A stretch of DNA of 5,250 bases from an uncultured Clostridia bacterium. Lineage in GTDB: Bacteria > Bacillota > Clostridia > Christensenellales > Aristaeellaceae. The stretch is from NCBI GenBank assembly GCA_934636425.1, contig CAKUAV010000187.1:1-5250 (forward strand), in the 5' to 3' direction. Positions 1 through 4,391 of the stretch are shown one piece after another (the stretch's first letter is position 1; every line of letters begins with the position of its first letter). The translations under genes were made by a program, and so were the position numbers. The notes under the pieces were generated by a model, which worked only from the letters and a program-made list of their open reading frames with translations, did not search any database and was not told the origin of the DNA.

Positions 1-24
1 CCCGTACTCGCTGCTGGTACGATT

Positions 25-60
25 GAAAATTCGAGAAGGTTTCGACCCTCTTGAGTTCTC
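25..60. repeat. Imperfect inverted repeat / hairpin with UUCG loop
   Basis: The arms are 25-39 and 46-60. Of 15 opposed positions, 11 are Watson-Crick, two are G-T and two are A-C mismatches. The T40-A45 pair can close a TTCG tetraloop (41-44), a very stable RNA loop type. A run of six T follows at 67-72 but is separated from the stem by six bases, so this is not a textbook terminator. It may end transcription of an unseen upstream gene, act as a processing site, or be a dispersed intergenic repeat. Similar folding potential exists on both strands. Function is unknown. Confidence 0.5.
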
Positions 61-82
61 CAAAGGTTTTTTGACAGTCTGG

Positions 83-111
83 GCGCTTCGCATAAAGTGC
101 GGGGCGCTTTT
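83..111 (+). terminator. Hairpin with short T-tract upstream of the holin (terminator or attenuator)
   Basis: An 11-bp stem pairs 83-93 with 97-107, using G-T wobbles at three positions and an AAA loop, and four T follow at 108-111. That is the layout of a weak intrinsic terminator. It stands about 70 bases before the holin start, so it either ends an upstream transcript or attenuates entry into the lysis genes. The G-T wobbles make it a better stem as RNA from the plus strand than from the minus strand. Confidence 0.5.
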
Positions 112-182
112 CGTATGCCCGAAAATTGGCAGGCGCGCGGCGCGGCGCTCGATCATATACTCAAACGGAGGGAGTGAGCGAT

Positions 183-626
183 ATGGAGCGCTTGAAAGCG
201 GGCGTCGTGATGGTCTCGGCTGTGCTGGGCGGCTGGCTCGGGGCACTGTTCGGGCACTGGGACAGCGCCATGACGACGCTGATTATATTTATGACGATCG
301 ATTATCTGACCGGCCTTATCGTGGCCGGCGTCTTTCACAGGAGCACAAAAACAGACGGCGGCGCGCTGGAATCCAAGGTGGGATGGAAGGGGCTGCTGAA
401 AAAGGGCATGACGCTGCTCGTCGTGCTGGTCGCCGTGCGGCTGGACATGATGCTGAATATGCGCTTTGCCACCGATGCGGTCATCAGCGGTTTCATCATC
501 AACGAGGCCATTTCCATTCTGGAAAACGCCGGGCTGATGGGTGTAAAATATCCGCCGGCCATCCGGCGCGCGCTGGAGCTGCTGAACCGAAAGGAGGAGG
601 AGCGGCATGAGCGAAAAGACGAATAG
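183..626 (+). CDS. Phage lysis holin, TcdE / Cp-1 (phage_holin_4) type
   Basis: This 147-residue small membrane protein is predicted to accumulate in the cytoplasmic membrane and permeabilise it at lysis, giving the endolysin encoded next access to the wall. Visible features are hydrophobic segments at about residues 6-24, 28-50 and 70-88, with a weaker one at 95-115. The family-typical DYLTGL follows at 40-45, then NEAISILENAGLMG at 107-120, a Pro-containing segment leading to an amphipathic helix, and a highly charged tail (KEEERHERKDE). ATG at 183 is chosen because GGAGGGAG lies just upstream. An in-frame TTG at 126 would add 19 non-hydrophobic residues without a good ribosome site. The gene overlaps the endolysin by 20 bases, indicating translational coupling. 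Relatives include TcdE, linked to toxin release in Clostridioides difficile, but no toxin gene is seen here. Confidence 0.9.
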   Translation: MERLKAGVVMVSAVLGGWLGALFGHWDSAMTTLIIFMTIDYLTGLIVAGVFHRSTKTDGGALESKVGWKGLLKKGMTLLVVLVAVRLDMMLNMRFATDAVISGFIINEAISILENAGLMGVKYPPAIRRALELLNRKEEERHERKDE

Positions 627-1599
627 CGCGCTCGTCGCCTATGCGCGGCGGGCCTTGCGGGAGGGCTGGGTCTACTGGTACGGCACGACGGGGCGGCTCT
701 GCACCGAGTCGCTGCTCAGGAGGAAGCGCGCGCAGTATCCCGCGCATTACGGCTCGGCGCGCACGGCGGTATATCGGCGGCATATCGCCGAAAAGCGATG
801 CTGCGCCGACTGCATCAATCTGATCAAGGGCTATATGTGGCTGGATGAGGCGACCGGAAGGCAGGGCTACGCGGTCAACGGCTGCCCGGATACGAACGCC
901 GACGGCATGTTTGCGCGCGCCGTGCAGAAGGGGAGCATTGAGACAATGCCCGATGTTCCCGGCCTGATCGTGCGCTTCAGCGGCCATGCCGGCGTGTATG
1001 CGGGCGCGGGGCGGGTGATCGAGGCGCGCGGCTTCGCCTATGGCGTGGTCGAGACGGCGCTGTCTGCGCGCCCGTGGACGCACTGGTATGAAATGCCCGG
1101 CCTGACATACGAAACGCAGGCGCCGCCGCATGAAAGCGTGCTGGGGAGCCGTGTGCTGCGCCGCGGCAGCCGGGGCGCGGATGTAAAGCTCATGCAGGAA
1201 ATGCTGCTCCGCTGCGGCTATGCGCTGCCCAAATACGGCGCGGACGGCGATTTCGGCGGGGAGAGCGCGGCGGCGCTTAAATCGTTTCAGGAGGACAATG
1301 ACCTGATCGCCGACGGGGTTTACGGCGCGCAGACGCACGCGGCGCTGCTGGCGGCCTCGCGCGAGGACGACGACGAAACGCAGGAGGACGAAGCGCCGCA
1401 GCCCGTGAGGACGCTCGAAATTACCGGCGCGCACGTCTATGTCCGCAGCGGGCCGGGCACGCGCTATGATCCCGTCACCGTGGTCAGCCGCGGGACGCGC
1501 ATGGCTGTGCTGGGCGAGAGCGGCGGCTGGTATTGCGTGGGCGTGAATGGAAAAAGCGGCTGGGTCGGGCCGCGCTATGCGCGCCTGAGCGACGGATAA
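607..1599 (+). CDS. Modular endolysin: NlpC/P60 (C40) peptidase, PG-binding domain, bacterial SH3 domain
   Basis: This 330-residue cell wall hydrolase has no signal peptide, as expected for a holin-dependent endolysin. Residues 1-165 look like an NlpC/P60-type cysteine peptidase. The probable nucleophile is Cys69 in CADCINLIKGY, and the probable catalytic His is His127 in GHAGVYAG. The usual third polar residue falls around VIEARG (Glu139 region), which differs from the classical His. Residues about 182-248 form a peptidoglycan-binding type 1 repeat (RRGSRGADVKLMQ, then DGDFG and DGVYG). An acidic linker (about 251-265) leads to a bacterial SH3 domain at about 270-327 (VYVRSGPGTRYDPV, GWYCV, GWVG). 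Family knowledge suggests cleavage of stem-peptide bonds. AAGGAGGAGG at 591-600 gives a strong ribosome site inside the end of the holin gene. Two further cysteines (65, 66) crowd the active-site Cys, which is unusual for this motif. Confidence 0.9.
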   Translation: MSEKTNSALVAYARRALREGWVYWYGTTGRLCTESLLRRKRAQYPAHYGSARTAVYRRHIAEKRCCADCINLIKGYMWLDEATGRQGYAVNGCPDTNADGMFARAVQKGSIETMPDVPGLIVRFSGHAGVYAGAGRVIEARGFAYGVVETALSARPWTHWYEMPGLTYETQAPPHESVLGSRVLRRGSRGADVKLMQEMLLRCGYALPKYGADGDFGGESAAALKSFQEDNDLIADGVYGAQTHAALLAASREDDDETQEDEAPQPVRTLEITGAHVYVRSGPGTRYDPVTVVSRGTRMAVLGESGGWYCVGVNGKSGWVGPRYARLSDG

Positions 1600-1612
1600 C
1601 AGGAGACATTCG

Positions 1613-1646
1613 GCGCGCCGCAGCGATGCGTTCCGCGGCGCGCTTT
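1613..1646 (+). terminator. Intrinsic terminator of the holin-endolysin operon
   Basis: A perfect 9-bp all-GC stem (1613-1621 with 1635-1643) with a 13-base loop is followed by three T. It begins 13 bases after the endolysin stop codon. The T-run is short, but the stem is very strong and its position is right for the end of the lysis operon. Confidence 0.65.
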
Positions 1647-1683
1647 CATGGCGGATGCACGGCCGATGCGGTTCTATAGGGCA

Positions 1684-1718
1684 GCTTCGCAAAGCCGCGC
1701 GCAGGGGCTTTGCGAAGC
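1684..1718. repeat. Perfect 13-bp inverted repeat without T-tract
   Basis: GCTTCGCAAAGCC (1684-1696) is repeated exactly inverted at 1706-1718, with the 9-base spacer GCGCGCAGG. Neither side is followed by a T-run on the strand that would be transcribed, so it does not look like an intrinsic terminator. It lies between the lysis operon terminator and the tRNA-His promoter. Possibilities are a REP-like dispersed palindrome, a protein binding site, or a recombination-associated site. The sequence does not decide between them. Confidence 0.7.
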
Positions 1719-1786
1719 GTGATTGCGCCGACTCTTCTGAGGTGTGCTTTTGAGTGGAAAGAATATGTAAAATGCGAGTGCCGCTC

Positions 1787-1815
1787 TTGACGAACGGAAG
1801 CTTGTATGATACAAT
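1787..1815 (+). promoter_or_regulatory. Sigma-A promoter of tRNA-His
   Basis: TTGACG at 1787-1792 and TACAAT at 1810-1815 are separated by 17 bases. TG at 1807-1808, one base before the -10 box, forms an extended -10 element. The predicted start is about 15-17 bases upstream of the mature tRNA 5' end, leaving a short leader for RNase P removal. Confidence 0.85.
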
Positions 1816-1837
1816 ATCACATGTTGTCAGCCGCTAT

Positions 1838-1915
1838 GGTGGGTATGGCTCAGTTGGTTAGAGCGCTAGGTTGTGGCCCTGGAGACCGTGGGTTCGAGTC
1901 CCACTACTCACCCCA
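1838..1915 (+). tRNA. tRNA-His (anticodon GTG)
   Basis: The full cloverleaf can be drawn by hand. An extra G at 1838 (G-1) faces C73 at 1912, the identity mark of tRNA-His. The acceptor stem is 1839-1845 with 1905-1911, including one G-T pair. The D-arm has GCTC/GAGC. The anticodon stem CTAGG/CCTGG encloses the loop TTGTGGC, with GTG at 1873-1875. The T-stem GTGGG/CCCAC encloses TTCGAGT. CCA is encoded at 1913-1915. The gene stands alone with its own promoter and terminator. Confidence 0.97.
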
Positions 1916-1917
1916 TG

Positions 1918-1960
1918 AGACCGTCGTGATCTTGAAAGAGAGTTGCGGCGGTCTTTTTTT
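1918..1960 (+). terminator. Intrinsic terminator of tRNA-His
   Basis: A long stem starts three bases after the CCA. Positions 1918-1929 pair with 1943-1954 (12 pairs including G-T). Allowing one bulged G at 1942, TCTT/GAGA pairs continue the stem up to a GAAA tetraloop at 1934-1937. The 3' arm runs into seven T (1954-1960). This is a strong classical terminator that isolates the tRNA transcript. Confidence 0.9.
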
Positions 1961-2065
1961 GCTCCTGTAATCTGCCATTCAGTCTGCGGCGAACGCCGAT
2001 TGACAGACGCTGCGGCAGGCTGCTTTGCGCGTTGACGGCCAATGAAAGCGGGGAGGGGATACTCA

Positions 2066-2731
2066 ATGATCGATGTTCAGAGCTATATGGCGCGCCTGAT
2101 CGCGCTCTTGCGCGCGGCGTACGGCGAGCGGCTGATATACGTCGGCCTTCAGGGCAGCTATCTGCGCGGCGAGGCGACGGAGAAGAGCGACATCGACGTG
2201 ATGGCGGTCGTCGACAGTCTGAGCGTCGCCGATCTGGACGCGTATCGCCGGGCGATCGACGCGCTGGGCAATCCGGAAAAGTCCTGTGGATTCATATGCG
2301 CAAAAACAGATCTGGCGCATTGGAATCCGCTCGAAAGCGCGCATATCATGCACACCACGCGGGACTATTACGGCGCGCTGTCCCCGCTCCTGCCGGCCTT
2401 TTCGGAGGACGACATACGCAATTATATCAAAGTGAGCGTGGGCAATCTGTATCATGAGCTGTGCCACAGATACATTCATTCCGGCCGCGCGCGAAGCGCC
2501 GAGAAGCTGCCGGGCGTTTATAAAGGCGCATTCTATATTCTGCAAAACCTGCATTTTTTGCAAAGCGGCGAATTTGCGCCGACCCGTGAGGCGCTGCTGG
2601 CACGCCTCGACGGCAAGAACCGCGCCGTGCTGGAGCGCGCCATGGCGCTGGGACGCGGCGCGGAATTTGACTTTGACGAGAGCTTCAATCTGATCTTTAC
2701 ATGGTGCCGGGAAACGCTGGCTTCCCTTTAA
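2066..2731 (+). CDS. Pol-beta-superfamily nucleotidyltransferase domain protein
   Basis: This 221-residue cytosolic protein carries the nucleotidyltransferase signature GSYLRGEATEKSDIDVMAV at about residues 30-48: a GS pair followed by the SDID motif, with Asp42 and Asp44 as probable metal ligands. The third acidic residue of the fold is not clear; Asp81 is a candidate. The remainder (about residues 113-215) looks alpha-helical, as in the substrate-binding C-terminal half of kanamycin-nucleotidyltransferase-like or HEPN/MNT-like proteins. The family transfers an NMP from an NTP to a small molecule, protein or RNA; the substrate cannot be read here. ATG at 2066 is preferred because GGGAGGGG lies 7 bases before it. 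An ATG at 2042 would add eight residues with no ribosome site. The gene stands alone, with no HEPN partner or resistance gene next to it, and I see no clear promoter between it and the tRNA terminator. Confidence 0.85.
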   Translation: MIDVQSYMARLIALLRAAYGERLIYVGLQGSYLRGEATEKSDIDVMAVVDSLSVADLDAYRRAIDALGNPEKSCGFICAKTDLAHWNPLESAHIMHTTRDYYGALSPLLPAFSEDDIRNYIKVSVGNLYHELCHRYIHSGRARSAEKLPGVYKGAFYILQNLHFLQSGEFAPTREALLARLDGKNRAVLERAMALGRGAEFDFDESFNLIFTWCRETLASL

Positions 2732-2735
2732 TACG

Positions 2736-2780
2736 AAACGACTCCGGTCTGTTTGCGTGAAAACAAACCGGAGTCGTTTT
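2736..2780. terminator. Shared hairpin terminator between convergent genes
   Basis: AAACGACTCCGGT (2736-2748) pairs perfectly with 2767-2779, and the T-run 2777-2780 closes it on the plus strand just after the nucleotidyltransferase. An inner TTTG/CAAA pairing can shorten the loop. On the minus strand the hairpin lies 12 bases after the stop codon of the FTR-like gene and ends in TTTCGTATT, a weaker tract, so it probably serves both genes. Confidence 0.85.
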
Positions 2781-2791
2781 ATGATGCTCGA

Positions 2792-2989
2792 TTACTTTTC
2801 CTTGTAGTAGAGCATACAGTGGCAATATCCCTCAAAATTGGGATCGGCAATCTGATCGCGGAATTCCTTGCACATGCACTTGTTGTCCTCGGTCTTTTCA
2901 AAGCGGCAGGGACAGTAGCCGCCGCGCGCCTTCAGGCCTTCCTTGACCGTTTTGACGATCTCGGCGTCCTCATTCAAACGGATCTTCAT
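2792..2989 (-). CDS. Small ferredoxin-thioredoxin reductase catalytic-chain-like protein (six Cys)
   Basis: This 65-residue protein carries three C-x-C pairs: CPC at 26-28, CMC at 38-40 and CHC at 56-58, with the conserved-looking surround GGYCPCR, NKCMCKEFR and EGYCHCMLY. In ferredoxin-thioredoxin reductase the CPC/CPC/CHC cysteines hold a [4Fe-4S] cluster and an adjacent redox-active disulfide, reducing disulfides with ferredoxin electrons. The same role is inferred here, probably in the cytosol of an anaerobe. It is much shorter than the plant or cyanobacterial chain (about 110 residues). The gaps between the pairs are 9 and 15 residues, whereas the classical protein has 16 and 8. No variable (alpha) chain or thioredoxin gene is nearby. 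The start is supported by an AAGGAAG ribosome site about 9 bases upstream. It could equally be an FTR-like ferredoxin:disulfide reductase with another partner. Confidence 0.85.
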   Translation of the reverse strand: MKIRLNEDAEIVKTVKEGLKARGGYCPCRFEKTEDNKCMCKEFRDQIADPNFEGYCHCMLYYKEK

Positions 2990-3023
2990 GGGCGTCAGCT
3001 TCCTTTCTCATTATTTCACATTC

Positions 3024-3052
3024 ATATTAGCTTATGTTGATCGTCCTGTCAA
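3024..3052 (-). promoter_or_regulatory. Sigma-A promoter of the FTR-like gene
   Basis: On the minus strand, TTGACA (3052-3047) and TAATAT (3029-3024) are separated by 17 bases, close to consensus. The predicted start lies roughly 28 bases upstream of the start codon, leaving a short leader with the ribosome site. The promoter faces away from the operon promoter at 3119-3147, so the 3053-3118 interval is a divergent intergenic core. Confidence 0.85.
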
Positions 3053-3113
3053 GAGTCGGTTCTGCTCAGACGCTGGCGAGCGCCGCGGATTTTATTTGTC
3101 AAAACGGACGCTG

Positions 3114-3134
3114 AATTATTGACAAACGATAATT
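3114..3134. promoter_or_regulatory. Putative operator, copy 1 (overlaps -35 box)
   Basis: The dyad AATTATTG-N5-CGATAATT has half-sites matching at 7 of 8 positions. It recurs with a single base change at 3156-3176, exactly 42 bp downstream. The -35 hexamer TTGACA lies inside this copy, so a bound protein would block RNA polymerase. The likely ligand is the Cro/C1-type HTH protein of the same operon. That assignment is an inference from layout. Confidence 0.65.
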
Positions 3135-3147
3135 TACGTGGTATACT
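3119..3147 (+). promoter_or_regulatory. Sigma-A promoter of the membrane protein-HTH-lipoprotein operon
   Basis: TTGACA (3119-3124) and TATACT (3142-3147) are 17 bases apart. TG at 3139-3140 adds an extended -10 element. This is a strong promoter by sequence, expected to start near 3153-3155, and it is bracketed by the two dyad repeats, which suggests strong but repressible expression. Confidence 0.88.
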
Positions 3148-3151
3148 GCTC

Positions 3152-3179
3152 TTGAAATTATTGAAAAACGATAATTCAA
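3152..3179 (+). promoter_or_regulatory. Predicted 5'-end RNA hairpin abutting the ribosome binding site
   Basis: In the transcript, TTGA(A)ATTATTG pairs with CGATAATTCAA through about 11 pairs, including one G-U and one bulged A, around an AAAAA loop. It starts at about the predicted transcription start and its last two bases are the first two of the AAGGAGG ribosome site (3178-3184). It could stabilise the mRNA 5' end or modulate initiation. It coincides with operator copy 2, so the pairing may be only a by-product of the DNA dyad. Confidence 0.45.
3156..3176. promoter_or_regulatory. Putative operator, copy 2 (start of transcript, next to RBS)
   Basis: This is the second copy of the dyad repeat at 3114-3134, identical at 20 of 21 positions (A instead of C in the spacer). 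It lies just downstream of the -10 box and ends one base before the ribosome site. The 42-bp centre-to-centre distance is about four helical turns, which places both copies on the same face of the DNA and permits cooperative binding or looping. Confidence 0.65.
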
Positions 3180-3191
3180 GGAGGGACGGCA

Positions 3192-4145
3192 ATGAAAAAG
3201 AAGGATGGAGCGCTGCTCGGCGCGGCGGCGGCGCTGGGGCTGCTGGCGGGCATACTGAGCGGCGGCGAGGCGCTGAACGGGCTGGGCAAAGCCGTTATGG
3301 CGCTGGGAGACGGGCTGCGCAGTCTGTCGCTGGCGGGCGGCTGGCGGGGCGCGCTGAGCTGGGCGATTTACGCTGTGCTGGGGCTTGCGCCGCTGTGCGG
3401 GCTTATGCCGATTCATCGGCGGCATACGGCGGCGGACGCGCTGTGGATCGCCTCGAGCGCATATGCGTTTTTCATGCTCTATGCGCTGGTCAATCCGTTC
3501 ATATTGAAGGACGTGATCGCGCCCGCGTGGGCGTGGACATGGGCGGGCGGAAACGCGCTGCTGGCGCTGTCGCTCGCCTCGCCGCTGGCCATGCTGCTGC
3601 TGGCGGCCTTCTGCCTGCGCGTCACAGGCGAGGATGATCGGGAAGCTGTGCTGCTGCGGCGCGTCCGGCGGCTGCTCACGCTGATTGAAATGCTCGATGT
3701 GTTTCTCGTTGCGGCGGCGCTGCCCGGCGGGCTGATTGCGGCCGTTCAGCCGGAAAATGCGCTCTGGCAGGAGACGAAATACGTCCTGAGCGGCTACGGC
3801 CTGATTGCGGCGCTGTGCGCGCTGGCGCGGCTGGCCTTTGCGCTGGGGCTGTGCGAGAGCGGAAAGCGGCTGACGGAAGCGCTGGGGCGCGGCTGGCTCC
3901 ATGACGACAACGAGGCGGCGGCGCGGCGCGTGGCCGTCTGGGCGCGCGGCCTGCTGGCGGCCGGGCTGATCACCGGCGCGATTGAGAACGCCGCGCAGAT
4001 TTTCATGGGCGCGCGGCTGAACGAGCTGCGCTTTTCGATCACCGTGCCGGCGGCCGAGCTGATCGCCGCGTTGGCGGCGGTGCTGCTGGCGCGCTTCGTG
4101 CAGGCGGGCGTTCGCGTGCGGCGGGAAAACGACAGCTTTATCTGA
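3192..4145 (+). CDS. Polytopic membrane protein with DUF2975-like C-terminal region
   Basis: This 317-residue, Ala/Leu-rich protein has about seven or eight predicted membrane segments, roughly at residues 7-24, 53-74, 83-100, 118-142, 160-186, 198-220, 247-268 and 283-305. The last third resembles DUF2975 proteins (YoaS type). It has a charged cytosolic stretch (LHDDNEAAARRV), a proline-initiated final helix (VPAAELIAALAAVLLARF) and a terminal GVRVRRENDSFI like the family's GV-L-EE-DLTI ending. The usual DUF2975 protein is only about 160-200 residues, so the first half is an addition or a separate domain that I do not recognise. A YozG-like HTH gene follows directly, as for DUF2975 proteins elsewhere. 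No catalytic motif is visible. ATG 3192 has AAGGAGG at a good distance. Biochemical function is unknown; sensing or modulating the partner regulator is one possibility. Confidence 0.75.
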   Translation: MKKKDGALLGAAAALGLLAGILSGGEALNGLGKAVMALGDGLRSLSLAGGWRGALSWAIYAVLGLAPLCGLMPIHRRHTAADALWIASSAYAFFMLYALVNPFILKDVIAPAWAWTWAGGNALLALSLASPLAMLLLAAFCLRVTGEDDREAVLLRRVRRLLTLIEMLDVFLVAAALPGGLIAAVQPENALWQETKYVLSGYGLIAALCALARLAFALGLCESGKRLTEALGRGWLHDDNEAAARRVAVWARGLLAAGLITGAIENAAQIFMGARLNELRFSITVPAAELIAALAAVLLARFVQAGVRVRRENDSFI

Positions 4146-4154
4146 GGTGAGCGC

Positions 4155-4391
4155 ATGGCGATTATCATTACGCTGGACGAGCGGCTCAGGGCGCGCGGCA
4201 TGACCTCGAAGCAGCTGTGCGAGAAGGTGGGCATCACCGAGGCCAATATGTCCGTGCTGCGCAGCGGCAAGGCGAAGGGCCTGCGGCTGGCCACGCTCAA
4301 CCGCATCTGCTATTATCTGGAGTGCGCGCCGGGCGATCTTTTGAAATTCGACGGGAATCTGGAGGAGGATGACGATGAAACGCAGGATTAG
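4155..4391 (+). CDS. YozG-like Cro/C1-type HTH transcriptional regulator
   Basis: This 78-residue protein matches the YozG/HTH_26 pattern. It opens with MAIIITLDERLRARGMT, continues with a helix-turn-helix (about residues 17-36, TSKQLCEKVGITEANMSVLR), and then SGKAKGLRLATLNRICYYLECAPGDLL. The tail is a strongly acidic EEDDDETQD. Family members are small DNA-binding proteins that usually accompany a DUF2975 membrane protein, exactly as here. The ribosome site GAGGTGA overlaps the stop codon of the upstream gene, and the gene overlaps the lipoprotein gene by 17 bases, so the three are translated as one operon. The dyad repeats at 3114-3134 and 3156-3176 are the natural candidate targets, giving autoregulation. 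No effector domain is present. Confidence 0.9.
   Translation: MAIIITLDERLRARGMTSKQLCEKVGITEANMSVLRSGKAKGLRLATLNRICYYLECAPGDLLKFDGNLEEDDDETQD

Noticed and set aside
1..26. Short open stretch ending in TGA at 24-26 that might be the tail of an upstream gene
   Set aside because: Only seven codons are visible, and the other two frames are also open at the window edge. Nothing identifies it as coding.
71..99. TTGACA at 71-76 as a promoter for the lysis genes
   Set aside because: At 16-18 bases downstream there is no acceptable -10 hexamer (AAAGTG), and the position is inside the 83-107 hairpin.
499..1692. Long minus-strand open frame opposite the endolysin
   Set aside because: It is an artefact of GC-rich codon bias opposite a well-supported gene. 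It is Arg/Ala/His-rich, without domain features.
2000..2063. TTGACA (2000-2005) and TTGACG (2032-2037) as promoters for the nucleotidyltransferase
   Set aside because: The first has CTTTGC as its -10 at 17 bases. The second reaches GATACT only with a 20-base spacer and would start inside the gene.
3092..3112. Possible third, degenerate operator copy around TTTGTCAAAACG
   Set aside because: It shares only a short core with the two dyads, lacks the inverted half-sites and needs gaps to align.
1369..4391. Shared DDDETQ peptide in the endolysin linker and the HTH tail
   Set aside because: Both are short acidic low-complexity stretches; the DNA match is brief and likely coincidence.
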